Below are positions 1-8,751 of a DNA stretch of 64,000 nucleotides, one piece after another. Within the stretch, counting starts at the first letter, position 1. The number at the start of each line of letters is the position of its first letter. Location: positions 248,001 through 312,000 of the forward strand of contig NZ_CP044227.1 in NCBI RefSeq assembly GCF_008727735.1, read 5' to 3'. A model generated the notes under the pieces. It was not told the DNA's origin. It ran no database searches and saw nothing but the letters and a program-made list of their open reading frames with translations. Source of the stretch: Flintibacter sp. KGMB00164 (GTDB lineage: Bacteria; Bacillota; Clostridia; Oscillospirales; Oscillospiraceae). The translations under genes and the position numbers were made by a program.

Positions 1-60
1 AGGCGCAACGCGCCATAGATTTCAATAATAAGAAAATATTTTCTATATGCGGAAAAATAA

Positions 61-95
61 AAGGAAAACAAAGCGGGCGTATGCCCGTTTTGCTT
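61..95 (-). terminator. Intrinsic terminator of the IclR gene
   Basis: A short hairpin (CGGGC paired with GCCCG around a GTAT loop, extended by A-T and G-T pairs) lies directly after the stop of the IclR gene. Read on the minus strand it is followed by a T-rich tail (TGTTTTCC), as in an intrinsic terminator. Confidence 0.6.
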
Positions 96-853
96 TATTC
101 CATACTTGGAAAGGCACCCATAGCCAGATTGATTTGTTCCGCTACCTCTCCAAACTTGCGCACCAGAGTCTGCTTGCTCTGGTCGGTGAGTTCGGAGATA
201 TAGCCGCCTGTGCTGATGGCCCCCACGAGATTTCGGCTGCGGTCAAACAAGGGGAAACCCAATCCGAAACGGCCAGGGGTAAGGGTCCCCTCACTGAAGT
301 CATAGCCGCAAGCGGCGATCTCCTCCAACTTGGCTTCCAGTGCTTGACGTGCAGAGCCGTGCATGGATAACCCGTCCATATAGCGCTGCTGCTCATGAGG
401 CGGCAAAAAGGCCAGCAGCACACGGTTCGAGGCACCTTTGTGCATGGGATAGATCCCGCCGGAACGCACAGAGTTGGAAGTATCCCGGATGGAACCAATT
501 TTTTCAATGCAAATACTGCGTCCGGCACAGGGAATCGTCAGAATACAGTGTTCGCCGGTGCGCTCGTAGTAGTCCCACATGTAGTACTGGGCGATCCGCT
601 TGACTTCCCGGTTATCCAGGCTTTGTGCCCCGATGAGAAGCGCCTTGTCACCCAGAAAATACCGCTTTCCTCCCGGCTCCTGCTGCAAAAAACCAGAAGC
701 AGTAAGGGTATATAAAAGCCGGTAGACCACGGTGGTGCTCATATTGCATTGTCGGGCCACTTCACTCAATGTAAGCCCGGGAAATAAGCCGATCAGTTCC
801 AGAATTTCCAAGGATCGACCCACAGTCTGCAGATAACTGCTGTTTTCCCCCAT
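95..853 (-). CDS. IclR family transcriptional regulator
   Basis: A 252-residue protein with the two-domain layout and normal length of IclR regulators. An N-terminal winged helix-turn-helix (about residues 12-70; LSEVARQCNMSTTVVYRLL is the recognition region) is followed by the effector-binding domain, which has the usual AGRSICIEKIGS and late GGYISELT segments. IclR proteins normally bind a small organic acid and control adjacent catabolic genes. It lies 260 bp downstream of, and on the same strand as, the long transport and hydrolase operon, so that operon is a plausible but unproven target. The Shine-Dalgarno match before the ATG is weak (AGGAAAG about 15 bases upstream). A palindrome upstream (888-906) may be its own operator. 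The ligand cannot be told from sequence. Confidence 0.9.
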   Translation of the reverse strand: MGENSSYLQTVGRSLEILELIGLFPGLTLSEVARQCNMSTTVVYRLLYTLTASGFLQQEPGGKRYFLGDKALLIGAQSLDNREVKRIAQYYMWDYYERTGEHCILTIPCAGRSICIEKIGSIRDTSNSVRSGGIYPMHKGASNRVLLAFLPPHEQQRYMDGLSMHGSARQALEAKLEEIAACGYDFSEGTLTPGRFGLGFPLFDRSRNLVGAISTGGYISELTDQSKQTLVRKFGEVAEQINLAMGAFPSME

Positions 854-887
854 TCTAAAATCATCGCTTTCCTATTTTAGAAAATTA

Positions 888-906
888 TTTATCTATATCG
901 GATAAA
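888..906. promoter_or_regulatory. Palindrome upstream of the IclR gene, candidate operator
   Basis: TTTATC and GATAAA form a perfect inverted repeat around a 7-base centre. CTATATCG occurs twice in this stretch, once inside the palindrome and once just after it. The site lies about 35 bp before the IclR start, in an otherwise AT-rich, gene-free 259-bp gap, which suits autoregulation. Confidence 0.35.
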
Positions 907-1112
907 TTTACTATATCGAAGATTGGAACAGGTGTCAATCGCAATCTGCATATTTAAACAGAGAAAATTGAATGATTCAATTTGGCAAAAATGCTGAGCG
1001 TTCTGCGCGTTTACAGGATCGGACACCAGTAAATCTGCTTTAATTTGAGGTGGAAAGAATGTAGTCCAGCGGCAGCATGATTGCCATGGTTTATGCCAGA
1101 ATTGAAAAATGG

Positions 1113-1433
1113 TCAAATTTTCTCAAATTCCTCCACTTCGGTGACGAAAATAGTGGCTCCGCCAACCACAACCTCGGTGTTGGCAGTAACTGAATGTGCG
1201 GGCAGCTGCATGGTGGACGGAATGTTTTCTACCCGCTTGGAACAGTTGGCACGGATGATCTCAATGGCAGGCTTGACCCGGTCGGCTTCAGTTCCAATGA
1301 TCAGTGTCGTGTTGCCCCAGCTGAGGAATCCGCCGGAAGAGGCCATTTTCGTAAAGTAGTATCCACCCTCGCTGAGAGCACGGCACACTTCGTCCGAGTC
1401 TTTCTTGCTGATAATGGCGGTAATCATCTTCAT
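1113..1433 (-). other. Possible internal start producing a free DarA-like receptor
   Basis: An in-frame ATG at 1433-1431 sits nine bases after AAAGGA (1448-1443). The resulting 106-residue product would have the normal length and N-terminus (MKMITAII) of the DarA/PstA family. Whether it is used is unknown. Confidence 0.45.
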
Positions 1434-2798
1434 GGAAATACGTCCTTTCTGCTTCTGCTTGGAGTCTCTGGCGCCGTAGAGCTGCCATTCTCTGCGCTGG
1501 CGCAGGTAGAGCAGCAAGCCAACACTTCCGGTTACCGTTTCGGCAATGGGGAACGCGCCCCAGGAGTAGCCCAGGCCAAACTGGGAAAGTCCCCAGAAAA
1601 TTGGAATTAGGCAAAAAATCTGTCGGGTCAGAGCCAGAATCACACTAGGAATGGCCTTGCCGATGGCCTGGAAAAATACCGGCGTCATCAAGGAGGGAAC
1701 GGCGGGAAGAAAGCTCAGCCCAATGATACGGAAGGCCGGGACGCCGATCTCCAAAACTCGGACGTCTTGAGAGAAAATAGACAGCAGACGATCGGGAATC
1801 AGTTCAAAACAGGCTACTCCTATCAGCATAAAGCTCATGGCCAGAAGAGTGGCATCCACCAGGACAGCTTGGCAGCGACGGTAATTTCCCTTGGCATTGG
1901 TATAGCTCAATAGGGGAACAATGCAGGTTTGAAGTCCGGCCATGGGGATAAAGAAGAACGACTGCACCTTATAGTAGAGTCCCAGTACTGTGACTGCCTC
2001 ATCACAGAAGCCAGCCAGAATTACGTTGAGCGCCACAATGTACACGGTGTACAGCATCTGCATAAAAATAGAGGGATAGCCAAGCTTATAGATCTGCCGG
2101 GCATACCGGCTCAAGGCGCGCAGCTTTGGCGGTCTGCGCAGAGCGGAAGAGGTAATCAGTGCGGCTACCACCTGGCCTGCCACAGTGGCATAGCCGGCTC
2201 CAGCCACTCCCAGGGCAGGAATGGGACCAAGTCCGAAGATGAGGATGGGGTCCAGCAAAATGTTGGTCAGTGCACCGGAAATCTGGGCCAACATGGGCAG
2301 GCGCATATTTCCGCCAGCCTGATGTACTTTACTCCAGATGCTCTCCAAGAAGACACCTAAACTGCCTACACATACGATGCGGCCGTAGGTGACTGCATAT
2401 TCCACTGCTTGAGGAGACTCAGCGGAAGTTGCCACATAGGGACGCATAAAGAGGCTGCTCAGTACAGCAAATATGACCCAGCTAATCACTGCCAAAACAG
2501 CGCCTGTTCCGGCGGTTCGGTTCGCTCTCTGTACCCGTCCTCTGGCATAATCCCGGGACATCAGCGTATTTACGCCTACTCCGGTTCCAACTGCCAGAGC
2601 AGTGACAATAAGCTGAACTGGGAAAATTACCGACAGAGCGGTCAGTCCGTCGCCGGAATATTTGCCCACAAAATAGCTGTCCACGATGTTATACATGGCC
2701 TGGATGAGCTGGGCCAGCATAACAGGAGGTGCAATGCGGAAAAGAATTTTCCAGATGTTGTCCTCGTCAAAAATCATGGTGGAGCAGGAATCACGCAT
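1113..2798 (-). CDS. MATE family efflux transporter fused to a cyclic-di-AMP receptor (DarA/PstA-like) domain
   Basis: One 561-residue reading frame holds two domains. Residues 1 to about 440 are a complete MATE (NorM/DinF-type) multidrug exporter with about 12 membrane segments (early APPVMLAQLIQAMYNIVDSYFVG motif region). After a short basic linker, residues 456-561 match the DarA/PstA (DUF970) family over its whole length, including TKMASSGGFL, GNTTLIIG and the C-terminal VGGATIFVTEVEEFEKI; these proteins bind cyclic di-AMP. The receptor is normally a free protein of about 109 residues. The ATG at 2798 has a GGAGG seven bases upstream. A second site (AAAGGACG, then ATG at 1433) could also start the receptor alone, so the frame may give a fusion and a free receptor, or may be two genes joined by loss of a stop. 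It is the last gene of an operon with a BCCT transporter and a cation antiporter, fitting osmotic control. Confidence 0.85.
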   Translation of the reverse strand: MRDSCSTMIFDEDNIWKILFRIAPPVMLAQLIQAMYNIVDSYFVGKYSGDGLTALSVIFPVQLIVTALAVGTGVGVNTLMSRDYARGRVQRANRTAGTGAVLAVISWVIFAVLSSLFMRPYVATSAESPQAVEYAVTYGRIVCVGSLGVFLESIWSKVHQAGGNMRLPMLAQISGALTNILLDPILIFGLGPIPALGVAGAGYATVAGQVVAALITSSALRRPPKLRALSRYARQIYKLGYPSIFMQMLYTVYIVALNVILAGFCDEAVTVLGLYYKVQSFFFIPMAGLQTCIVPLLSYTNAKGNYRRCQAVLVDATLLAMSFMLIGVACFELIPDRLLSIFSQDVRVLEIGVPAFRIIGLSFLPAVPSLMTPVFFQAIGKAIPSVILALTRQIFCLIPIFWGLSQFGLGYSWGAFPIAETVTGSVGLLLYLRQRREWQLYGARDSKQKQKGRISMKMITAIISKKDSDEVCRALSEGGYYFTKMASSGGFLSWGNTTLIIGTEADRVKPAIEIIRANCSKRVENIPSTMQLPAHSVTANTEVVVGGATIFVTEVEEFEKI

Positions 2799-2851
2799 GT
2801 TTTGCCCTCCTCTGGGGTAAAATCATCTATGACATGGAATAATAAACCGGG

Positions 2852-4144
2852 TTATGGCTTTTTTTGCTTTCTGCCACGAAGCGCATCATTCAAATCAAGC
2901 ACAGTCTGAGTTGCTGCGTCAAATTCCCGGAGTTCCTGATAGTCATCGACAAGCTTGCTGTATACCAAATCGCCTTCCGAAGCCTTCTTGCTCTTGGGAT
3001 AAACCGCGCGGAGCATGACCGGGGTAATGACAGTAGTAACCACAACCATAAGAACCACAGGAGCCAAGAATACCTGACTCATCATACCGCTGGCAATACC
3101 TTTATTGGCTACAATCAGGGCAACTTCTCCTCGGGACACCATGCCTACGCCGATGCGAAGAGACTCATCTGTGGTATAGCGGCAAATACGGGCGCTGATG
3201 CCGCAGCCAATGATTTTCGTTACAATAGCCACCAGGGTAATGATGAGAGTTAAAACGGCAGTATTCCAGTCCATGTATTCCAAAGAAACCTTGAGACCGA
3301 CGCTGGCAAAAAATATAGGGGAGAGAAACATATAAGACAAGGTCTCACAGCGGGAGTTGATGTAGGTTGCTCTGGTTGTATTGGAAATCATCAAACCGGC
3401 GAAGAATGCCCCAATGATGCCGGCAACTCCGAACACTGCCTCTGCAATATAAGCGTAGAAAAAGCAAAAAGCCAAAGAGATTACGGCAAATCGTTTCCGG
3501 TTCCATTGGGCGCAATCCATCCAGACCTGAATGAGATGGTGGACCAGTTTTCCTACTACCGCTGTGGTTACAAAAAAGAGTAGTACTTTAATCAGGACGA
3601 TGCCTAATTCACTTCCCTGACTAGAGGCACTGGTAATAAAGGTCAGCAGGATCAGGCCCAGGACATCATCAATCAAGGCGGCACCCAAAATCGCACTGCC
3701 GGAGCGAGTGGACAGTTTTCCCATCTCTTTTAATGTTTCTACACTGATAGAGACCGATGTGGCAGTCAGTACCGTGCCCACAAATACGTTCTCCCAGAAT
3801 ACGCCGTTGCCCTGATTGTACAGCGCAGCTACGCCAAATCCTCCCAACCAGGGGACACATACCCCGCACAGGGCGATCCAGAAGGAGGCCTTGCCAGAGG
3901 CTTTTAATTCATTTATATCCGTTTGCAGACCTGCAGCGAACATTAGAACAATCACGCCAAGTTCCGAAACCTGCGCCAGAAATTCTGTAGAGGACACAAT
4001 TCCAAGTATGCTCGGGCCCAGAATCATGCCTGCGACCAAAGCTCCTACCACCTGAGGCAGGTCTACCCGTTTGGTCAGCATGGCAAAGAGTTTTGTGGTG
4101 AGTAAAATAACAGCCACATCAAAGACAAAGCGATACGAATCCAT
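2852..4144 (-). CDS. Cation:proton antiporter (CPA2 / Kef-type membrane domain)
   Basis: A 430-residue protein of about 12-13 membrane segments in the Na+/H+ exchanger (CPA2) superfamily. Family signs are the N-terminal [20 protein letters not shown] segment, [12 protein letters not shown] (the two-aspartate ion-binding motif, changed here to ID-D) and [13 protein letters not shown] near the C-terminus. It lacks the RCK/TrkA-N domain of true Kef proteins and ends in a short charged tail. It should exchange Na+ or K+ for protons at the cell membrane. The start has GGGGAG six bases upstream. It is 53 bp before the MATE-DarA fusion on the same strand. Cation antiporters are known cyclic-di-AMP targets, usually through an RCK_C domain that this protein lacks. 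Confidence 0.88.
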   Translation of the reverse strand: MDSYRFVFDVAVILLTTKLFAMLTKRVDLPQVVGALVAGMILGPSILGIVSSTEFLAQVSELGVIVLMFAAGLQTDINELKASGKASFWIALCGVCVPWLGGFGVAALYNQGNGVFWENVFVGTVLTATSVSISVETLKEMGKLSTRSGSAILGAALIDDVLGLILLTFITSASSQGSELGIVLIKVLLFFVTTAVVGKLVHHLIQVWMDCAQWNRKRFAVISLAFCFFYAYIAEAVFGVAGIIGAFFAGLMISNTTRATYINSRCETLSYMFLSPIFFASVGLKVSLEYMDWNTAVLTLIITLVAIVTKIIGCGISARICRYTTDESLRIGVGMVSRGEVALIVANKGIASGMMSQVFLAPVVLMVVVTTVITPVMLRAVYPKSKKASEGDLVYSKLVDDYQELREFDAATQTVLDLNDALRGRKQKKP

Positions 4145-4194
4145 AGTATACTCCCCTGCTCAACAACGTCAACATCAAGAATAAAGACGGATTT

Positions 4195-5067
4195 TTATTT
4201 TTGAATTCCTAATACGTACTCCGGAACGACACATAGCATGGTGTGGATTTCGTCCGTCGTGATGCCCTGCCGCAGCAGCTGAGAAATAAAGCAACTCATT
4301 CCTTCTACAGGGGTCTCACGACCGGCTTGTCCCCGGTCTGTAGATAGAAAGCAGTGTTCCGCACCGACAATACGGATGTGTGACGCCATTTCTTCTATGG
4401 AGCAGTTCCCCTCCCCTACGTTGTACCAGCACTTTTCTACCCAGACCCCCATTTGGGCCAGACTTTTTTGGATTTCAGGAGAGACAGTCGTACGATCCCA
4501 CTCCGGATGAGTCAAAACCATGCGCACTCCGCGGCGGCGGCCTTCCACGCAAAGTTTGACGCTTTCCTCTGTGCTGATGTGTCCGGTAGCTAAGGCGGCA
4601 TCGTACTCTTTGACTACATCCATTACATCGTATACTTCTGGTTTTAAAGAACCGAACTCATCCAACAGGGAGATACCAGGCCGGCGAAAGAAATCGCCCG
4701 GCATGTCTCCGGACAGCAGACAATTTTCTGCATCGCGGGTGGGCATAAAGACCATACTGGCACCCATTTTCAGAGCACTGTGAACCGCGTACGGATTGAT
4801 TCCTCCCACGGGATGATTTAAGGGGATGGCTCCGAAGGCTTTTGCGCTGCCAGCGGGCATCCTGCGGTTTACCAATGCGGCCCGGGCTCCGGTGGGTTCA
4901 TAGTGGCACTTGATCATGACCCCCTTCATCCCGGCGCGCGTTGCCTGCTCAATCAGCTCAAAATCATCCAGGGAGCGGGAGACATGGGAGGGAATGGTAT
5001 GGGTATGAAGATCGTAACCGCCTGACAGTAAGGACTTGGTATCTTGGTACAATTCGTTCTGGTTCAT
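4195..5067 (-). CDS. DUF6282 family protein (amidohydrolase-like)
   Basis: A 290-residue protein. The frame stays open upstream, but ATG 5067 has a clear AAGGAG six bases ahead. It begins YDLHTHTIP, a metal-binding HxH motif as in amidohydrolase/PHP-type hydrolases, followed by MKGVMIKCHYEPT, the NHPVGGINPYAV segment, TGHISTEES, LTHPEWD and STDRGQ, all potential metal or catalytic positions. I assign DUF6282 from this pattern; the reaction is unknown. A paralogue with the same motifs is at 43711-44547, again beside a transporter, which suggests a role in cleaving or modifying imported substrates. A terminator-like hairpin separates it from the upstream BCCT gene. Confidence 0.75.
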   Translation of the reverse strand: MNQNELYQDTKSLLSGGYDLHTHTIPSHVSRSLDDFELIEQATRAGMKGVMIKCHYEPTGARAALVNRRMPAGSAKAFGAIPLNHPVGGINPYAVHSALKMGASMVFMPTRDAENCLLSGDMPGDFFRRPGISLLDEFGSLKPEVYDVMDVVKEYDAALATGHISTEESVKLCVEGRRRGVRMVLTHPEWDRTTVSPEIQKSLAQMGVWVEKCWYNVGEGNCSIEEMASHIRIVGAEHCFLSTDRGQAGRETPVEGMSCFISQLLRQGITTDEIHTMLCVVPEYVLGIQK

Positions 5068-5098
5068 AATGTACTCCTTATCAATTTCGGTCAGAGAA

Positions 5099-5127
5099 AA
5101 AGGGGCGATCCATCGGACCGCCCCTTT
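5099..5127 (-). terminator. Intergenic terminator-like hairpin between the BCCT and DUF6282 genes
   Basis: AAAGGGGCG and CGCCCCTTT form a perfect nine-base-pair stem. On the minus strand it is followed by TTTCTCTG, so it could partly end transcription inside the operon and lower expression of the three downstream genes. Confidence 0.6.
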
Positions 5128-5134
5128 GTGTTGT

Positions 5135-6706
5135 TTATTCCTTCGTTTGAAGCTCTTCTGCTTCGTCAAGCTGTGTTGTTTTATCAAACTTTTTATACTT
5201 TTTAATCAGAATGCCCAGGCTGGCAGTGGCACCGATCATGATCAGAGCGGCAAACATACCGCCAAAGTTGGCGATGATCTTAACACCGTCCACGCCTACG
5301 GTGGCGATCATGATATAACCAACAGCCATGGCCACAAAGCCCCAGGCGCACTTGAGCCAAATGGGAGCCTCGGGGTTGTCGGGGCTGATTCCCCGGGTGG
5401 AGATACCCGCCATGGCGATAGTGTTGGAGTTGCAGGCCGTTACCGTGGACAGGAAAATCAAGATAACGAACAGAGGGATAATAAATTTGCCGCCGGGCAG
5501 GGCCTCCAGCATGTCATAAGCTACGTTCTCTACGCCGCGGTCATAGGAGGCGCACAGGTCGGCCAGACCGGCCTTCTCAACCCAAAGGGAGGTGCCGCTG
5601 ACAAGAACCATCCAGATCGCGCTGATGGAAGCGCAAACACCAACATACATGCCCAACACATGCTTGACCTTGCGGCCATAGGCGATGCGGCCCATAAAAG
5701 CGCCGGAAGTGGGAGCCCAAGCCATCCAGCTGAACCAATAGAAGGTGGTCCACCACTGGGGCCACTGGCTGTCCTGAGCAGCGCCAGTTACCAGGATGCG
5801 CTCCAGGAAGGTGCCGGCAAAGCCGCCCATAGCTTCGGTGGACAGGTTGAGCAGGAAGGGAGCGTTGGAGAACAGCAGCAGGAACAGCAGGAAGATCGCA
5901 AAGCCATACACGTTGATGTTGGATACGTGCTTCATGGCTTTCTGAATACCGGACACTGCGGTCACAACAGTGACGACGCCTACAACGATGCCGACGATCA
6001 GCCACAGGCGGGCATCCGAGGGGATACCAAGCAGCTTGGAGACGCCGCCGGAGATGTTCATAAACGCCTGAGCCACCGAGCCGGCCATGCCAGCGCCAAT
6101 GGCAAACAGCGTGATCGCATCGATGATCTGCATCCAGCGGTTGGAGTATACTCGCTCGCCCAGGAGGGGAGAGATTTGGCTGGCGATGGAGAAGGGCTTT
6201 TTGGCGTTATAGTACATGAAGGCGAATACAACAGCGGGGACGGTATACATGCAGTAGGGAACAATGGTCCAGTGGAGGAACATGGTTTCCATGGAGAACT
6301 TCATAGCCTCCGGAGTCAAAGGCTCAATACCATAAATCTCTGTGGGAGTATACAGATAGTGGGCAATGGGTTCTGCAGGTCCCCAGAACAAGACGCCGGC
6401 AGCCATGGTAGTGGTCAGGGCGATGGTGAACCAGGCAAAGTTAGACAGTTCGGGTTTGGCATTTTCACCGCCAATGCGTACATTTCCGAATTTGGAAAAC
6501 ATAGCCCACACGGAAATGATTACGATGGCCAGGGCCAAAACGCTGGCCGCCCAGCCCAGATTGGCAATAATCCAGTTATTGATATTGTTGATCAGTCCAA
6601 GGAAGGTTTCCTGGCTTATAATACTCAGCACAACAAAAGCGGCCAAAATGATAAAGGGCGGGAAAAAGGTCATTGGCCGGAGTTTCACGCGTTCATCTTT
6701 ATTCAT
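5135..6706 (-). CDS. BCCT family transporter (betaine/carnitine/choline type)
   Basis: A 523-residue protein of about 12 membrane segments with hallmarks of the BCCT family: TMAAGVLFWGPAEPIAHY, IGAGMAGSVAQ in the glycine-rich segment, and the WTTFYWFSWMAWAPTSGAF signature. The family moves quaternary-ammonium compounds such as betaine, carnitine or choline, either with Na+ or H+ or by exchange. The short acidic tail lacks the long regulatory extension of osmosensing BetP, so a nutrient or exchange role is at least as likely as osmoprotection. GAGGAG precedes the ATG. The nitrilase-family gene is 32 bp upstream and a terminator-like hairpin follows. Confidence 0.93.
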   Translation of the reverse strand: MNKDERVKLRPMTFFPPFIILAAFVVLSIISQETFLGLINNINNWIIANLGWAASVLALAIVIISVWAMFSKFGNVRIGGENAKPELSNFAWFTIALTTTMAAGVLFWGPAEPIAHYLYTPTEIYGIEPLTPEAMKFSMETMFLHWTIVPYCMYTVPAVVFAFMYYNAKKPFSIASQISPLLGERVYSNRWMQIIDAITLFAIGAGMAGSVAQAFMNISGGVSKLLGIPSDARLWLIVGIVVGVVTVVTAVSGIQKAMKHVSNINVYGFAIFLLFLLLFSNAPFLLNLSTEAMGGFAGTFLERILVTGAAQDSQWPQWWTTFYWFSWMAWAPTSGAFMGRIAYGRKVKHVLGMYVGVCASISAIWMVLVSGTSLWVEKAGLADLCASYDRGVENVAYDMLEALPGGKFIIPLFVILIFLSTVTACNSNTIAMAGISTRGISPDNPEAPIWLKCAWGFVAMAVGYIMIATVGVDGVKIIANFGGMFAALIMIGATASLGILIKKYKKFDKTTQLDEAEELQTKE

Positions 6707-6738
6707 GATGTTTCTCCTCTCTCAATATTTGGCCGATC

Positions 6739-7563
6739 TTATTTTGTCAAAGCATCATAGTCTTCTGGGTGCCGGTCGATCAAAACGGTATTAAATTCCC
6801 GTTCCTTTGCCACTCTGGCCAGATCGATGGTTCCGTACAGGATGCCCTCTTCTTCCACCCCGCAGGAAGCCATAAGCTCACCGATTGGACTGCAGATTTG
6901 ACTTTTGCCGGCAAAATACTGATCTCCTGTTGGGCCGCACATGTTGACTGCGGCTACATACATCAGGTTATCGATGGCGCGGCAGCACAGATTGATATCC
7001 CACCACTCTTTAAAATAGAAATTTCCTCTCCAGGCGGCGGGAACCAGCAGAATCTCCGCTCCGTTCAGCGCCAGCAGGCGGCTGGTTTCCGGAAAGCAAA
7101 CATCATAGCAAATAGTGATGCCGATCTTTCCCAGCTTGGTATCAAATACCGGGTATTGTGTTCCACGCTGCAGAAGAGTCCGCTCATCCCCTACCGGATG
7201 AGTTTTTGCATAGCTTCCCAGCAGCGTTCCTTCATCGTCGATCAGATAAGCGCGATTTTCAACGGCGCCATCCTGGCTTTTCCAGAAGGCGGGAGCCAGA
7301 ATATAAACGCCAAGTTCTTTGGCCAGTGCTTTCATGAAAAGGACCGTTTCGCCCTGCTCGTTTTCTGCCGCAGCCATCATCTCGGGAATTCTTGTGCTGA
7401 TATATCCAACATCAAAGGATTCCGGCAGACAAATCAGTTTGGCTCCATTTGCTGCGGCCGTGCGAATATAGCCCTCAGCCTTGGCCAGGTTCTCTTTCCG
7501 ATTTAAGAAATCAGATGCCATTTGAATCATGGCAACCTGATATGGAACGGGATACTGCTCCAT
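6739..7563 (-). CDS. Carbon-nitrogen hydrolase (nitrilase superfamily)
   Basis: A 274-residue protein with the Glu-Lys-Cys catalytic triad of the nitrilase superfamily: LPESFDVG (Glu), YAKTHPVGDE (Lys) and TICYDVCFPE (Cys). Members hydrolyse amides, carbamoyl amines or omega-amides in the cytoplasm. It lies between an alpha/beta hydrolase and a BCCT transporter, so it may cleave an amide of the imported compound. A second nitrilase-family gene is at 36162-36998. GGGGAG precedes the ATG by nine bases. Substrate unknown. Confidence 0.9.
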   Translation of the reverse strand: MEQYPVPYQVAMIQMASDFLNRKENLAKAEGYIRTAAANGAKLICLPESFDVGYISTRIPEMMAAAENEQGETVLFMKALAKELGVYILAPAFWKSQDGAVENRAYLIDDEGTLLGSYAKTHPVGDERTLLQRGTQYPVFDTKLGKIGITICYDVCFPETSRLLALNGAEILLVPAAWRGNFYFKEWWDINLCCRAIDNLMYVAAVNMCGPTGDQYFAGKSQICSPIGELMASCGVEEEGILYGTIDLARVAKEREFNTVLIDRHPEDYDALTK

Positions 7564-7617
7564 GGACTGAATCTCCCCTTTGTTAGTCTCTCTTGTAACA
7601 AGAGTAAGCCGAATACA

Positions 7618-7665
7618 ATGGCGCCTCCGAAGGAAAATGATTTAGTTTTCTGTCGGAGGCGCCAT
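7618..7665 (-). other. Long perfect hairpin between the hydrolase and nitrilase genes
   Basis: ATGGCGCCTCCGA and its exact complement form a 13-base-pair stem, extended inward by a GGAAAA/TTTTC pairing around an eight-base loop. Neither strand shows a following T-run, so it is more likely an mRNA-stabilising or processing hairpin, or an operator, than a terminator. Confidence 0.6.
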
Positions 7666-7698
7666 AAGTGTGTTCAGTTTTGGTTTTACAGCAATGAA

Positions 7699-8637
7699 TC
7701 AGATATGAGCCTGGAAGAAATCGTTCATTGCCTGGCACAGACCCTCCAGTTTGGGGTCGCCGTCGAACATCCACTCGTTGTGCTTGCCCTCTACGTAGTA
7801 CAAAGCCTTGGGCTCGTTGGCCAGCTTATAGGCGTCCTCCGCCTCCTCGCGGTCATGCAGCTCGTTATACTTGCCGTGGCCCACAAAGACAGCGCAGTCA
7901 GGAGCCAGCTTGGGCAGAATGTCCTGCACGTTGAAGCGGACAAAGGACTCAGCAATGACAGAGGACATGGGGGTGGGGAAGGGCTCCTGGTAGTCGCCGC
8001 CAATGGACTCTTCCAGACCGCCGTTGAGCTCCTTCAGGGTGTGGTCGGTGTAGAAATCACCGGACTCATCGATGTTGGGATAGAACTCATAGGGGTGACG
8101 CAGGACGGGATCACCGGTGCTGACCCGCTTATACTTGTCCTCCTCCAGGGTGCGCAGCATCTTGTAGAACTTATCATTGCCCATGCCCATACGCATCCAG
8201 CGGCGGCCATCGGTGAAGGAGTTCAGAGTAGCCACGGCCTTGACGGTCTTGTCGCGATAAGCGGCATTGACGCAGACAGCGCCGCCCACGCCCCAGCCGA
8301 TCAGGGCGATGTGGTTGGGGTCCACTTCGGGCTGGTGCTTGAAGAAGGTCACGGCGTTGTTCACGTCGTCCACTTCCATCTCCAGGGTGGTGTACTTATC
8401 CATGCCGCTGATGCCGCCGGAGGGCTTGAAGCCACGGTAGTCAAAGCCCATGCACACATAGCCGAACTTGGTCATCTGGCGGGCAAACATGGCAGGATAA
8501 ACCTTGTTCAGGCCGGTCCAGCCGGAGTTGGCAATGATGCCGGGACGCTTCTCGCCGTTCTTGTAGTCATCGGGCAGGTAAATGGTACCTACCATCTTGG
8601 TACCTTCGCTGTAGAAGATTACTTCACGCTGCTGCAT
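7699..8637 (-). CDS. Alpha/beta hydrolase (dienelactone-hydrolase-like), unusual nucleophile elbow
   Basis: A 312-residue cytoplasmic alpha/beta-hydrolase-fold protein. ATG 8637 is chosen because AGGAAG lies nine bases upstream; an earlier in-frame TTG is less likely. The oxyanion-side strand (RPGIIANSGWTG) and the C-terminal histidine region (VEGKHNEWMFDGD) are recognisable. The nucleophile elbow, normally G-x-S-x-G, reads GWGVG (about residues 114-118), so the expected Ser/Cys is Gly. Similar elbows occur in a subgroup of this fold, and it may use another chemistry or be non-catalytic. It is the first gene of the minus-strand operon, behind a good promoter overlapped by RpiR-type operators. 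Confidence 0.8.
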   Translation of the reverse strand: MQQREVIFYSEGTKMVGTIYLPDDYKNGEKRPGIIANSGWTGLNKVYPAMFARQMTKFGYVCMGFDYRGFKPSGGISGMDKYTTLEMEVDDVNNAVTFFKHQPEVDPNHIALIGWGVGGAVCVNAAYRDKTVKAVATLNSFTDGRRWMRMGMGNDKFYKMLRTLEEDKYKRVSTGDPVLRHPYEFYPNIDESGDFYTDHTLKELNGGLEESIGGDYQEPFPTPMSSVIAESFVRFNVQDILPKLAPDCAVFVGHGKYNELHDREEAEDAYKLANEPKALYYVEGKHNEWMFDGDPKLEGLCQAMNDFFQAHI

Positions 8638-8705
8638 AATCAAAAGCTTCCTTTCTGAATATAGTGCTGTATTTTTGTTTGGGATCAGGTCTTAACCTTG
8701 GCTAT

Positions 8706-8733
8706 ATTCTACACCCAAAAAGGAATAAGTCAA
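8706..8733 (-). promoter_or_regulatory. Promoter of the hydrolase/BCCT operon
   Basis: On the minus strand TTGACT, a 16-base spacer and TAGAAT form a near-consensus sigma-A promoter about 70 bp before the hydrolase start. A TATTCC half-site, the same element as in the operators next door, lies within the spacer. Confidence 0.65.
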
Positions 8734-8751
8734 CCTATTTTTATTAGAAAA

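Noticed and set aside
5036..6760. 574-codon plus-strand frame opposite the BCCT gene
   Set aside because: Antisense shadow rich in Gly, Asp and His; the minus strand is an intact BCCT transporter.
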